The notes: generated by a model not told the origin, from the letters alone. A stretch of DNA of 64,000 nucleotides from Aphanothece sacrum FPU1 (GCF_003864295.1 NZ_BDQK01000006.1:1-64000); one strand, 5' to 3'; counted from the stretch's first letter, positions 26,284-35,600 are shown. A program made the numbers and translations.

Positions 26284-26469
26284 ATGATTTCCACCCCAAC
26301 TCTTGAAGAAATCAAAACCCTAGTCTATCAACTTCCCCTATCAGAACAAATTTCTCTCTTAGAAGACCTCGAAGATAAGCTAGAAACCCCCACCTTCATG
26401 AAACTAGCACAAACAGGCTTTACAGAATGGAATGATCCAGAGGAAGATATTTACAATGTCGAATCCTAA
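26284..26469 (+). CDS. Orphan antitoxin-like small protein
   Basis: A 61-residue acidic protein whose end, FMKLAQTGFTEWNDPEEDIY, resembles antitoxins that precede MazF/PemK toxins in cyanobacteria (from memory). An overlapping ATG at 26456 starts MSNPK, as such toxins often do, but that frame ends after 23 codons and the DNA there is a Uma2 relict on the other strand. The toxin appears deleted. Confidence 0.6.
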   Translation: MISTPTLEEIKTLVYQLPLSEQISLLEDLEDKLETPTFMKLAQTGFTEWNDPEEDIYNVES

Positions 26470-26472
26470 AAC

Positions 26473-26604
26473 TGTGGTTACAGAATCTGGGCTAACAATT
26501 TCCACAATTAATAAGGGAGGAACTTGAAAAATAGCTGATTTATCTAACAATTCTAAAGCAGATTCTTTTGTAGTTATAAATATATCAGGAAGACGAGACT
26601 TTCG
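26473..26604 (-). pseudogene. Internal fragment of a Uma2 family protein
   Basis: The reverse strand reads LPDIFITTKESALELLDKSA, then FQVPPLLIVEIVSPDS, which is the core of a Uma2 domain (PD...ExxSP). There is a TAG just upstream, no start codon, and the frame enters the antitoxin gene on the far side. A clear relict. Confidence 0.75.
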
Positions 26605-26655
26605 CTAAGCACTTATGAGAATTATTATAACATAATTTAGATTTATAATTCTGAC

Positions 26656-27417
26656 TTAATAATGAATTATTTTTTGAGAAATTGGATTAATAAAGTGTCC
26701 CATTGAGTTCAATTTAATTAATTTAAAATCTTCAATAGAACCTGTGCGTATTTGTCCTTTTTGATTAGTTTGCCATAGTTGACCGCTATTAACATCTAAA
26801 CAACTTAACCAACCTTTCCCACAGGCCCAGGTATCAATACAAATTCGATGACCTAAATTAATCGGGTTGCCATCTTTTTGACTGGTATGACCACAAATCA
26901 TGGTTTTGCCGGAATAATGAGTCTCCCGATGACAAAACTTTTGCCAAAATAATTCATATTTTGATTGTTTATCTAAAGGAAGATTAGGATCAATATTCGC
27001 ATGAACGAAGATATATTTATCAGTTTCCCACCAGTCTAGACAATGATTTTCCATAAATTTCCAATGGTTTTCTGGGATATTTCCTAAAGAGTTTTTCTTA
27101 CTTGTTTTGGCATAGGAATTTAACGTTTCTTCCCCCCCAATATTTAACCATAATTCTCTATCTGAACGACTATCACGGGCCTCGATCATTTTAACTTCAT
27201 GGTTGCCTTTGAGGGGAATTAATTGATGAGTAGTTTCTCTCAAATAAATTAACCGATCTAAGACCCCTTTACTATCAGGCCCTTTATCAACATAATCTCC
27301 CAAGGTTACAATCCTATCATTAGATTTTAATTCCACCTTTTCTAATAATAAATCTAAGGCGATAGAACAGCCATGAATATCACCTATAGCTAAAATTCTC
27401 ATACTTGACTCACTCAT
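26656..27417 (-). CDS. Metallophosphoesterase, PP1/PP2A-like serine/threonine phosphatase
   Basis: A 253-residue calcineurin-like phosphatase with all core motifs: GDIHG (about 12-16), GDYVDKGPDS (about 41-50), GNHE (about 73-76), and later HAN and GHTSQ, whose His residues bind the second metal. The start may be ATG 27417 or ATG 27402 (MRILAIGDIHG). It could dephosphorylate proteins or small substrates such as diadenosine polyphosphates; the sequence does not decide. Confidence 0.88.
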   Translation of the reverse strand: MSESSMRILAIGDIHGCSIALDLLLEKVELKSNDRIVTLGDYVDKGPDSKGVLDRLIYLRETTHQLIPLKGNHEVKMIEARDSRSDRELWLNIGGEETLNSYAKTSKKNSLGNIPENHWKFMENHCLDWWETDKYIFVHANIDPNLPLDKQSKYELFWQKFCHRETHYSGKTMICGHTSQKDGNPINLGHRICIDTWACGKGWLSCLDVNSGQLWQTNQKGQIRTGSIEDFKLIKLNSMGHFINPISQKIIHY

Positions 27418-27454
27418 GAGTTCTTTCTTCCCTTAAACCATTAGCTCATTAAGG

Positions 27455-28126
27455 TTAAGTTAAGGAAAAACGTTTTAGTAATTTCATTAGGGTTTGGGCC
27501 CTTTTTGTTACGGTTTCCCAATCTTGTGTTTCTATTGCCATGCTAGGAAATAATTGACCTGATAAACCCACTGCTATTGCTCCTGCTTCTATGAAGTTTA
27601 CTGCATTTTCTAAGGTGACTCCTCCAGTAGGAATTAAAGGAATAGAACCGAGAGGTCCTTGTAAACCTTTAATATAATTTATTCCTCCGACTGCTTGTAC
27701 GGGGAAAACCTTAACACAACTGCCTCCCGCTTGCCAAGCATTAACAATTTCACTCGGAGATAAAGCCCCCGGAATAATCGGAACTCCTTGTTCTAATGCA
27801 GTTTCAATTAGGCTTAAATTTACGTGAGGAGTAAAACAAAATTGTATCCCTGATGAGATAGCGTTTTTGAGTTCATCTAAGGTTAAAATTGTGCCAGTTC
27901 CGATTAAACATTCTGGTAATTCTTGGCGTAACTTTTTAATGATTTTTGCTGGACTTTCACTATTCCAAGTAATTTCAATTAACCTCATTCCTCCAGTTGC
28001 CACTGCTTTGGCCATTTCCAGTCCCTGGTTAATATTAGTGACTCGAATAACCGCGATCGCTCGATGTTGTCTTAACATTTTTTGCCAAGACGTTGATAGT
28101 TCAAGATGTTTATTTGCCGTAGACAA
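27455..28126 (-). CDS. eda: KDPG/KHG aldolase
   Basis: Class I aldolase of the Entner-Doudoroff pathway, splitting 2-keto-3-deoxy-6-phosphogluconate into pyruvate and glyceraldehyde 3-phosphate. The 223-residue frame has the catalytic Glu in IEITWNS (about 50), the GTGTIL loop, and the Schiff-base Lys in CVKVFPVQA (about 138), then IPTGGVTLEN. The longest frame begins with TTG at 28126; an ATG at 28078 would start too close to the first strand, so a non-ATG start is likely. Confidence 0.9.
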   Translation of the reverse strand: MSTANKHLELSTSWQKMLRQHRAIAVIRVTNINQGLEMAKAVATGGMRLIEITWNSESPAKIIKKLRQELPECLIGTGTILTLDELKNAISSGIQFCFTPHVNLSLIETALEQGVPIIPGALSPSEIVNAWQAGGSCVKVFPVQAVGGINYIKGLQGPLGSIPLIPTGGVTLENAVNFIEAGAIAVGLSGQLFPSMAIETQDWETVTKRAQTLMKLLKRFSLT

Positions 28127-28353
28127 GATTATTTTTTAGATGACTCTTTTGACTTTTGTATTCTAGCAAATCAACTTAATTTTCGTCCAAATCTTAGCAA
28201 GATTTAATTTTTACTGATTTTTGTCTTCAGCTTTAACCCTTATAATTACCATAGGTTATTTGTTGTTGCCATGTCCCTACACAAAATTAAGATGTATTTC
28301 CGATACCTAATATCCTAAACTAAAGAATAAGAAGATTTTTAAGAGGAAACTAT

Positions 28354-29784
28354 ATGACTCAGCAGTTTGATTACGACTTAATCATTATCGGTGCAGGAGT
28401 AGGGGGACATGGTGCAGCATTACACGCGGTAAAATGTGGACTCAAAACCGCTATCATTGAAGCAAAAGATATGGGGGGAACCTGTGTTAACCGAGGATGT
28501 ATTCCCTCCAAAGCTTTATTATCTGCATCGGGAAAAGTTAGAGACTTACACAATACTCACCATCTCAATAGTTTAGGTATTCAAGTCGGAGAAGTACTAT
28601 TTCAACGAGAAGTGATCGCCGACCATGCTACAAACTTAGTAAATAAAATTCGCAGTGATCTCACCAATAGTTTAAAACGTCTCAAAGTAGAAACTATTCA
28701 CGGTTGGGGAAAAATTATAGATACACAAAAAATCAGTATTTTAACTGATAACGGCGAAAAAATAATCACAGCAAAAGATATCATGTTGTGTCCTGGTTCT
28801 ATCCCTTTTGTCCCTCGTGGTATCGAAATTGATCATAAAACCGTTTTCACAAGTGACGAAGCAGTAAAACTAGAAATATTACCTCAGTGGATAGCCATTA
28901 TTGGTAGTGGATACATTGGCCTCGAATTTTCAGATATTTATACAGCTTTAGGGTGTGAAGTCACCATGATCGAAGCATTAGATACTTTAATGCCAGGTTT
29001 TGATCCCGATATCTCAAAAATTGCTGAACGAATCTTACTTAAAACTCGTGATATTGAAACCTATTCCAGTGTATTTGCTACCAAAATTACCCCCGGTTCT
29101 CCAGTTACTATCGAATTAACTGATGCTAAAACCAAAGAAGTCATAAATATATTAGAAGTAGATGCTTGTTTAGTCGCAACCGGACGTATTCCTGCTACTA
29201 AAAATTTAGGACTCGAAAACATCGGCATTGAAACCAACCGAGGATTTATCCCCGTCAATGACAAAATGGAAGTATTACGCGACGGTGAACCTGTTCCTCA
29301 TTTGTGGGCAGTGGGCGACGCAACAGGTAAAATGATGTTAGCTCATGCAGCATCAGCACAGGGAGTCATAGCGGTAGAAAATATGTGTGGTAATGATAAA
29401 ACTATCGACTACCGCAGTATTCCCGCGGCCGCTTTTACTCACCCCGAAATTAGTTATGTCGGGTTAACTGAACCCGCAGCCATCACCCTTGGAGAAGAAG
29501 AAGGGTTTAAGGTAGCTTCCGTCAAAACCTATTTTAAAGGCAATTCTAAAGCCCTCGCAGAAGGAGAAACGGACGGCATTGCTAAGGTTATTTATCGTCA
29601 AGATACGGGAGAATTATTAGGGGTACATATTATTGGTATCCATGCCTCAGACTTGATTCAAGAAGCAGCAAACGCCATCGCTCAACGTCAAAGCGTCCAA
29701 AACCTAGCTTTTAATGTTCACACCCATCCTACTCTCTCAGAAGTGCTAGATGAGGCTTATAAACGCGCTGAAGTAGCTATTTAA
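28354..29784 (+). CDS. lpdA: Dihydrolipoyl dehydrogenase
   Basis: FAD-dependent E3 subunit of pyruvate dehydrogenase and the glycine cleavage system. The 476 residues include the FAD motif [12 protein letters not shown] (about 11-22), redox disulfide [15 protein letters not shown] (C44, C49), NAD motif [12 protein letters not shown] (about 180-192) and the catalytic HTHPTLSE near the end. AGAGGA precedes the ATG by eight bases. A hairpin repeat follows the stop at 29811. Confidence 0.95.
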   Translation: MTQQFDYDLIIIGAGVGGHGAALHAVKCGLKTAIIEAKDMGGTCVNRGCIPSKALLSASGKVRDLHNTHHLNSLGIQVGEVLFQREVIADHATNLVNKIRSDLTNSLKRLKVETIHGWGKIIDTQKISILTDNGEKIITAKDIMLCPGSIPFVPRGIEIDHKTVFTSDEAVKLEILPQWIAIIGSGYIGLEFSDIYTALGCEVTMIEALDTLMPGFDPDISKIAERILLKTRDIETYSSVFATKITPGSPVTIELTDAKTKEVINILEVDACLVATGRIPATKNLGLENIGIETNRGFIPVNDKMEVLRDGEPVPHLWAVGDATGKMMLAHAASAQGVIAVENMCGNDKTIDYRSIPAAAFTHPEISYVGLTEPAAITLGEEEGFKVASVKTYFKGNSKALAEGETDGIAKVIYRQDTGELLGVHIIGIHASDLIQEAANAIAQRQSVQNLAFNVHTHPTLSEVLDEAYKRAEVAI

Positions 29785-29810
29785 TCTGGTCTGTATTGGG
29801 TCTTAAATAA

Positions 29811-29862
29811 GCCCGCGAAGGCGGGCTTTGTTTCTATAGCTCAACCCTTTAGGGTTTGAGTC
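29811..29862. repeat. Double-hairpin dispersed repeat, copy 2
   Basis: gcccgcgaaggcgggctttg followed by tcaaccctttagggtttgag. Two stem-loops, the first followed by TTTG. Placed between lpdA and thioredoxin, where it could end transcription. Confidence 0.8.
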
Positions 29863-29987
29863 CATAAATTATTTTTCCGAAAAGGACACAATAGACATAC
29901 AATAGATTCTTATGTATCCTAATTCTAGCTTATTATTTGAGATTTGATTGGCAAACATTCATCAATATAATCACCAGGAAAATTATC

Positions 29988-30323
29988 ATGGCTAAAGCAA
30001 GTTTTATTCAAACCGAAGACTTTGAACAATTATTAATTGATTCTCTTCCATTAGTTGTTGATTATACCGCAACTTGGTGTGGCCCCTGTCGCGTGATCAG
30101 TCCCTTTATTGATCAACTGGCAGAAATGTATGAAGGTCGTGCTAATGTTGTTAAAATCGATATCGATCAAAACAAAGATAATGCCAAAAAATATGGCATT
30201 CGTAGTATCCCTGCTGTTCTCATTTTTAAAGATGGGGAAGTTGTAGAAACTCTCGTCGGTAAAGCCCCTTATGAAACTTTTAGCCAAGCCCTAGAAAAAC
30301 ATCTTTCCACAATGGACAATTAA
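29988..30323 (+). CDS. trxA: Thioredoxin
   Basis: A 111-residue thioredoxin with the WCGPC active site (about 31-35), cis-Pro in SIPAVLIF (about 75) and the usual C-terminal helix. I start at ATG 29988 (MAKASFIQTEDFEQL), with an AGGA about nine bases before it; a longer frame from 29937 would add 17 atypical residues. General disulfide reductase. Confidence 0.93.
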   Translation: MAKASFIQTEDFEQLLIDSLPLVVDYTATWCGPCRVISPFIDQLAEMYEGRANVVKIDIDQNKDNAKKYGIRSIPAVLIFKDGEVVETLVGKAPYETFSQALEKHLSTMDN

Positions 30324-30798
30324 TAATTAACAATTACTTTTCCCTTGAAAGAGTTCGGAGTTCGTTGTGGATAATTTTTCCAACGAACGCAGTCTCAAAA
30401 GTTATAAGCTAAGACCCATTTAAACTGTATATTGTTTATTTATGTCCCACTACTTAAATAACATAAATTTCTCATGAGTCTCAAAATCACTATATATAAG
30501 CTAAACTTTTGATTTAATATGTATTACTTTTGTATTTTTAATGTCTCCCAATTTCATCTTTTAACGGCAAAAAGTATTCTCTTATACCAAAAATCTCGAT
30601 TTTATTGCGAAATATTTTTAATAAAGAACGAGGAATCGGGCTTGACAAAGTTGTAGTATTTGTTTTATTATTTTTTCAATTATTCTTTATCATGGGAATA
30701 TTTTGACTAATTTTTATAACTCCACACGACCATTATGAAAATTACCTTTTAAAGACCAGTCTGAATCGTACATGGTTTTCCTTTATTTGTCAAGCTGC
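30324..30798. other. 475-bp intergenic region without a visible gene
   Basis: A hairpin with arms TTCGTTG and CAACGAA (30361-30388) lies after trxA and may end its transcript. The rest is AT-rich; a TTGACA near 30640 has no good -10 partner. Nothing else is seen. Confidence 0.5.
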
Positions 30799-31089
30799 CT
30801 AACTCCAATCTTGAGCATCTTCGGAAGTAGAACGACGATAAACATGGCCAAGATGATGAATTTGACGAGTTTTGTCTAATAATTCGGGTTCTGTCAACTG
30901 CCATTGTTGTAGAATCAAATCCAAATCCCGACGAATAGTCCTAGCACCAGGAAAATTCCCATAACGGATACGAAGTCGGGCTAATTCAACCAGATTATAG
31001 TCATCAGGGTTGCCCCCTAGAAGTTTATCAACCACCAGACGATCATTCTTTTCTTGAGGATGTTGCTGATCTTGAGGCATATCTGTCAT
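30799..31089 (-). CDS. DUF3288 family protein
   Basis: A 96-residue hydrophilic protein with QDQQHPQEKNDRLVVDKLL, LVELARLRIRYGNFPGAR and LDLILQQWQL, which I recognise as the cyanobacterial DUF3288 family. Function unknown. Its ATG overlaps the stop of the upstream WD40 gene by four bases (ATGA), so the two are co-translated. Confidence 0.82.
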   Translation of the reverse strand: MTDMPQDQQHPQEKNDRLVVDKLLGGNPDDYNLVELARLRIRYGNFPGARTIRRDLDLILQQWQLTEPELLDKTRQIHHLGHVYRRSTSEDAQDWS

Positions 31090-32210
31090 TTTAAGATATT
31101 TTCAATAGTAGAGGGCGTAATTTCCCAAAAAGAAGGAGGAAGCTCCCAAATATTAATCATTTTATCAAAGCCTCCCGAAGCCAAAAACCGACCATTCGGA
31201 CTAAAGGCTAAAGCATTGACCCAATCAGCGTGGTCACTAAAACGACGCAATAATCGTCCATCTTCCATAGCCCAAAGACGAACCCCATCATTACTAGCAC
31301 TGGCTAGAATTTTACCATCAGGACTCAGAGCGATCGCCTGAATTTTACCCTTATGGCCTACCAAAGTAGAGATTAAGTTGCCTGTAGGGATATCCCATAA
31401 CTTAATTGTTGCGTCTTGACTAGCAGTAATCAGGGTTTTGCCATCAGAAGTAATAACCAAACCAGTTATAGATTCTTTATGGGGGAAAAATTCCGATACT
31501 AAAGTTCTTTCACGTAAATTCCAAAATCTGACCCCACCGCGATTATCTCCACTAGCGACCAAATAACCATTAGGGTGCATAGCCAAAGAATAAGCAGGAG
31601 TACCAAAACCTTCTAATTGAAAGAGAAAATGAGGAGGGTTTAATGTCCAAACTCGTAGACCATCCAATGCCCCACTAACGACCAATTTACTATCAGGAGT
31701 GACAGCTAGAGCTAAAACATAACTATAATGGTCAAAAAAAGTAACTTTACCTTCAATAGCGGGCAAACTCCAAAAATGGATATCTGCATCTTCTCCACTG
31801 GTGACTAAAGTTTGTCCATTAGGGGAGAGAGCTACAGTTAAAATAGCGGAACTTTGGGCCCGCAGGGTATCAACTTCTTCTCCCGTTTCCACAGACCAAA
31901 ATTTAAGAAATGGCTCATTTGTTCCTCCACCACTAATTAAGGTTCTCCCATCTCTACTAAAGATCAAAGAACGAATAGGAGTAGTGTGACCTATTAGAGT
32001 GTGACGTAGAATCGGGTCAGATAGAATACCTTGAGAAATTTGACCTGTTTGAGCTAAAGATGGGGTTTCTTGGGGGACTAATTGAGCATAAAGAGGAAAT
32101 TGCCAACCCGTCATCATACTTATGAGGGTAGCAGCTAACAGACCTGGAGATAAGGGTTGTTTGAGGGGTTTTTCCCGATGTTTCATGACACTAAGAGCAT
32201 AGACGGACAC
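31086..32210 (-). CDS. Exported WD40 beta-propeller protein
   Basis: A 374-residue protein with an N-terminal basic segment and a hydrophobic signal-like helix (about 24-42), then seven WD40 repeats recognised by their FWSV, FWSL, VWTL, FWNL, LWDI, LWAM and IWEL endings. Seven blades close one propeller, so the protein is a single interaction platform, likely periplasmic or membrane-tethered. It heads a two-gene operon with DUF3288; the gene at 32246 is just upstream in the same direction. Confidence 0.88.
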   Translation of the reverse strand: MSVYALSVMKHREKPLKQPLSPGLLAATLISMMTGWQFPLYAQLVPQETPSLAQTGQISQGILSDPILRHTLIGHTTPIRSLIFSRDGRTLISGGGTNEPFLKFWSVETGEEVDTLRAQSSAILTVALSPNGQTLVTSGEDADIHFWSLPAIEGKVTFFDHYSYVLALAVTPDSKLVVSGALDGLRVWTLNPPHFLFQLEGFGTPAYSLAMHPNGYLVASGDNRGGVRFWNLRERTLVSEFFPHKESITGLVITSDGKTLITASQDATIKLWDIPTGNLISTLVGHKGKIQAIALSPDGKILASASNDGVRLWAMEDGRLLRRFSDHADWVNALAFSPNGRFLASGGFDKMINIWELPPSFWEITPSTIENILK

Positions 32211-32245
32211 AAGGAAAGGATAAGATATTGTAACCCTAAGTATAT

Positions 32246-32533
32246 TTAGCGACGGGAGTGATCATGAGTTAATCTAGGTAAAGGAGTTCTAGAAGAACTA
32301 GGGGGAAGATATCGTCTAGGAGTATTTTCAGTTGGTATAGGTTGAGTTTTTTGGATTTGCCACCAACGTAAAGCGACAGATAACAGAGAAATTAAGAGTC
32401 CCAAGGAAAGTAATGACCATTGTTGACCGACACCACCAATGACCGCATCTACAGTCCCAACAACTAGAATAAAGCTAGAAATAGGTTCTTTGCGGTAGGC
32501 AGTTCTTAAAAAGCGAGGAAATAGAGCATTCAT
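32246..32533 (-). CDS. Small membrane protein
   Basis: A 95-residue protein with two hydrophobic segments (about 18-35 and 40-58) and a proline- and arginine-rich tail after about residue 65. Function unknown. It lies 35 bases upstream of the WD40 gene on the same strand, probably one transcript. Confidence 0.6.
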   Translation of the reverse strand: MNALFPRFLRTAYRKEPISSFILVVGTVDAVIGGVGQQWSLLSLGLLISLLSVALRWWQIQKTQPIPTENTPRRYLPPSSSRTPLPRLTHDHSRR

Positions 32534-32931
32534 TAATTTGTGGGATATTTAAGTAATAATTCTAATTTTAGCTTATCAGAAATTTTGGTTTAAAACCCCG
32601 TCCTGGAGGGACCGCTTTTGATATAATGGGTTTTCAGCCAGACCCCACCTGGATGGGAGAACCTTTGTGTACCGACGTTTTAATCGATCGCATTTTAAAC
32701 TGGTAATCGCCATCTAATGGAAAAACAATTGAGTTCATCGGCAGAAAACCGCATTCTTTCGTGGCTTTTTGCTCTACTGAGGCTTTCCCGACATCTTGGT
32801 ATAAAATGTATAATCAGCTACAATACTTTATATGGTGGGTTACGACGGGCCTTAAAAGTTATGAGTTTTTCATCAAAATGATAGCCGCGTCTAACCCACC
32901 CTACGAATTATAAGCTTTACTTATTTCAGAA
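32534..32931. other. Intergenic region holding a MITE-like copy
   Basis: A TGATATAAT near 32617-32625 could be a -10 element. Short hairpins such as gtcctggagggac (about 32600) are present. From 32781 a copy of the MITE-like repeat fills the rest. A frame from ATG 32717 runs into the repeat and is not convincing. Confidence 0.5.
32781..32924 (+). repeat. MITE-like dispersed repeat, copy B
   Basis: Matches copy C from ggctttcccgacatcttgg through aattataagctttacttat. The left end has one mismatch in the terminal repeat; the right end is missing and the sequence instead runs into the 3' end of the hli gene. Confidence 0.88.
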
Positions 32932-33108
32932 TTACTGTAACCCTAACCAAGTTAATACCCCTTGTCCGGTGACATATTCAATCACTAGGGTCAAAATAAA
33001 GCCAATCATGGCAGCACGGCCGTTTAAGCGTTCCGCGTAGTCATTAAAGCCGAATTTAGGATCTTCAACTTTAGGGGTTTGGGTGGGTTGAGTTTGGGGG
33101 TTAGTCAT
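32932..33108 (-). CDS. hli: High-light-inducible protein (small CAB-like)
   Basis: A 58-residue protein on the reverse strand, ATG at 33108 with AGGAG six bases upstream. It has the Hlip signature AERLNGRAAMIGFILTLVIE (Glu and Arg that pair, Asn that binds chlorophyll) in one membrane helix, after a Pro/Gln-rich N-terminus. These proteins bind chlorophyll and carotenoid and protect photosystems and chlorophyll biosynthesis under high light. The gene is too short for common length cut-offs. A MITE-like copy abuts its stop codon. Confidence 0.92.
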   Translation of the reverse strand: MTNPQTQPTQTPKVEDPKFGFNDYAERLNGRAAMIGFILTLVIEYVTGQGVLTWLGLQ

Positions 33109-33174
33109 GTTGTCTCCTGAATCAAGTTATTTACAATTCTTTACGTTCAAGATAACACTTTGAGAGGACAAGAG

Positions 33175-33248
33175 GGAAGTAGGGGCGGGTTTTTTCCCAA
33201 ATTCCGGCGATTCTCACAAAAAAGTCAGATAAACCCGCCCTAACAAGT
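33175..33248. repeat. Palindromic repeat with GTAGGGGCGGGTTT / AAACCCGCCC ends
   Basis: gtaggggcgggtttt at 33178 and gataaacccgccctaac at about 33228 form an inverted pair. Related elements are at 44700-44880 (tandem) and 55323-55388. Confidence 0.7.
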
Positions 33249-33285
33249 ATTTTTGATAAATTCGGACCTATACTTCTTGGAAAGA

Positions 33286-34014
33286 TTAATCTCGACCGTT
33301 AATAGCAATTAAGAGTCGCAAAATAAAGATGAATAGGTTGATATAAGTCAAATACATGGATAAAGCAGCCGAGAGATACTGATCATTGCTATAAGTACGG
33401 GGCAAGATATAGAAATCTACAACAGCCGCACCCGCAAAGAGAAACACTCCTAAACCAGAAATAGCGATTTCTAACCAAGAAGGAGTATAAACCCCAAATA
33501 AAGAGAAGATTAACTGTCCTACCACCACAATGACTAAGGCTAGAATACCTAAGCTGATGGTTTTGGTAAGAGCCATCCCATCTTGGTCAGAGAGATTAGA
33601 CCCGATACTGCGGCCAGCTATAAAGGCAATGCCACAACCAAGAGCTGCGATCGCTAATCCTTGAAGACCGACTCCTTGAGTTCCCAGAGCGACAAAAACG
33701 ATGCCACTGAGGGTATAACCCGATAATAGACTATAAAGAGCCAATAAGGGGAGAGCGATGCTATTGTTGCCATTTTCTGCCACATTACGGGCGACAAAAA
33801 ATAAGACTAACTCAAGGATAATAGCCACAATGAAACTGGGGAAAAACAGACTGGGAAAGGATTGGATAACTCCTAACCCTCCATAAGTTCCCACAGCAGT
33901 GAGGACTAAACCACCACCTAAATAAGGGAGGGCATTGGCAATGACATTAGGGCCAATCAGGTGTTGACTTTTAGCCTCAGCAATGGCTTGACGAAAGTTA
34001 CTCGAATTACTCAT
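33286..34014 (-). CDS. Bax inhibitor-1/YccA-like membrane protein
   Basis: A 242-residue protein with about seven hydrophobic segments and the family ending in a short cytoplasmic tail (YINLFIFILRLLIAINGRD). The segment LLALYSLLSGYTLSGI matches BI-1 proteins, which leak calcium or modulate membrane proteases. In cyanobacteria the role is unproved. An in-frame divergence with sigF lies upstream. Confidence 0.85.
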   Translation of the reverse strand: MSNSSNFRQAIAEAKSQHLIGPNVIANALPYLGGGLVLTAVGTYGGLGVIQSFPSLFFPSFIVAIILELVLFFVARNVAENGNNSIALPLLALYSLLSGYTLSGIVFVALGTQGVGLQGLAIAALGCGIAFIAGRSIGSNLSDQDGMALTKTISLGILALVIVVVGQLIFSLFGVYTPSWLEIAISGLGVFLFAGAAVVDFYILPRTYSNDQYLSAALSMYLTYINLFIFILRLLIAINGRD

Positions 34015-34316
34015 GAGATTTCCATCGATAATTGTTTGAAGTATTACTTAAGTTTTATAGCGGAAATTGAGGGCAATCAGCTAGTAAGGAATACCGAATT
34101 TTTTGGGTGAGGGAGAGAAGTTATCAAAGATTAATGGTAATTGAGGGAACTTTGACAGAATTTGCGTATTTACTCAGACATAGGACCACCACAACTCCAA
34201 ATATTTCAGTGTAATGCCGATAGTAAGGAATTTTCCTGAGAAGGAAAATAAGAAAAGATAGAGAACCAACTCTCATCATCTTGCTATTGACAAAATCTAC
34301 TGTGGACTTAGGAATC
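34015..34316. other. Divergent promoter region between BI-1 homologue and sigF
   Basis: About 300 AT-rich bases. TTGACA at about 34287 lies too close to the sigF ATG for a normal promoter. No gene or strong repeat is seen. Confidence 0.4.
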
Positions 34317-35093
34317 ATGACTATTCGATCTGCTCAATATACTAACGTTGATACTATAGAACTCTTAGTTGCTTATTTTCGTAATCCTTCCCTGGAAATA
34401 CGGAATCAACTGGTAGAATTCAATAAAGGATTAGTGCGTCAAGTTGCTCATCGTATAAGTCGGCAATGTTCAGAACCTTACGAAGATTTAGAACAAATAG
34501 GTTATTTAGGATTAATTCGGGCAATTGAAAGGTTTAACCCTCATCAAGGCTGTGCTTTTAGTTCTTTTGCTATTCCTTATATTCGAGGAGAAATGTTACA
34601 TTATTTGCGGGACAAAGGCAGTGTAATGCGGATTCCTAGACGTTGGCAAGAACTTTACAATAAAGGGAGAAAATTACGCAAACAATTAACCGTTAACTTA
34701 GGCTATCCTCCGAGTGATAAACAATTAGCGATCGCCCTTGGCATTGATATAAAAGAATGGAATGAGTGTCAATTAGCTCTACAAAATCGTTTACCTGTTA
34801 GCTTAGATGCAACGGTTAGTCAAACAGTAGATTGTTCTATCACTTTTGGCGATACTTTACCAGATCATCACTATCAAGCTAAACAAAAGTTTGAAGAAGA
34901 TAGACTACAATTACAAAGAGCTATGAGTCAACTTGAAGAAAAAACAAAAGCCGCTATTGAATGTGTTTTTCTGAGAGAATTACCCCGCAAAGAAGCGGCT
35001 AAACAAATTGGGATGAGTCCCATGACAGTGACACGACATTTACAGAAAGGCATTCAACAATTAAGTGTTTTATTAGAACCGCAAGTGGCCTAA
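34317..35093 (+). CDS. sigF: Group 3 RNA polymerase sigma factor, SigF type
   Basis: A 258-residue sigma-28/SigB-like factor. Region 2 reads EPYEDLEQIGYLGLIRAIER and CAFSSFAIPYIRGEMLHYLR; regions 3 and 4 follow, ending in RKEAAKQIGMSPMTVTRHLQ. I start at ATG 34317 (MTIRSAQYTNVDTIELL); a TTG 36 bases earlier lacks family similarity. In Synechocystis SigF controls type IV pili, motility and surface features. No anti-sigma gene is adjacent. Confidence 0.92.
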   Translation: MTIRSAQYTNVDTIELLVAYFRNPSLEIRNQLVEFNKGLVRQVAHRISRQCSEPYEDLEQIGYLGLIRAIERFNPHQGCAFSSFAIPYIRGEMLHYLRDKGSVMRIPRRWQELYNKGRKLRKQLTVNLGYPPSDKQLAIALGIDIKEWNECQLALQNRLPVSLDATVSQTVDCSITFGDTLPDHHYQAKQKFEEDRLQLQRAMSQLEEKTKAAIECVFLRELPRKEAAKQIGMSPMTVTRHLQKGIQQLSVLLEPQVA

Positions 35094-35108
35094 TAAATAA
35101 ATTATTAT

Positions 35109-35456
35109 CTAATCAATAATTAAGGCAATTTTTCCTGTAACGGTAAATTCTGCATAATTCCCCGTTTGACTTTGGCCCAGTCCACCCCCACAAAAATATA
35201 CCTCATCCCCTGGCTTAAATTCTTGAACCTGTGACCCTACAGCTTGAACAATACCTGCTCCATCACAACCTAAAATAGCTGGCATTTGCTCAGGATAAAA
35301 GGTTCCTCGCTGACGAATTTTGGTGTCAATGGGGTTAAGTCCAGCAGCTTTGATTTTAACGAGTATTTGCGTCGGTATGGTAATTTTTGGTTGAGAAATC
35401 TCCTGAAGTGTTAAGACATCAGGGGTTCCTGGTGCATTGATGATAATGGCTTTCAT
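35109..35456 (-). pseudogene. N-terminal fragment of a quinone oxidoreductase/zinc-free alcohol dehydrogenase
   Basis: A 115-codon frame with the GroES-like start of the MDR family (ILVKIKAAGLNPIDTKIRQ, ILGCDGAGIVQAVG, FKPGDEVYF). Members have about 320-340 residues; the NADPH-binding Rossmann domain is entirely missing, because the frame ends 15 bases from the sigF stop. It probably is non-functional, truncated when this junction formed. Confidence 0.8.
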
Positions 35457-35600
35457 GGCTTAATTAGGGAGATTATTGTTAATTATGAATTGTCCATTGT
35501 CCATTGTCGATTGGTGAAACCTTTGTAACATCTTGTCAGTAATTTCACAGATAGCGATATAGTAAACATCAGCAGACATTTTACTTAGGCACTGTCAGTA

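Noticed and set aside
34124-34318. 64-codon reverse frame upstream of sigF
   Set aside because: Antisense to the sigF leader, no ribosome site and no protein-like pattern.
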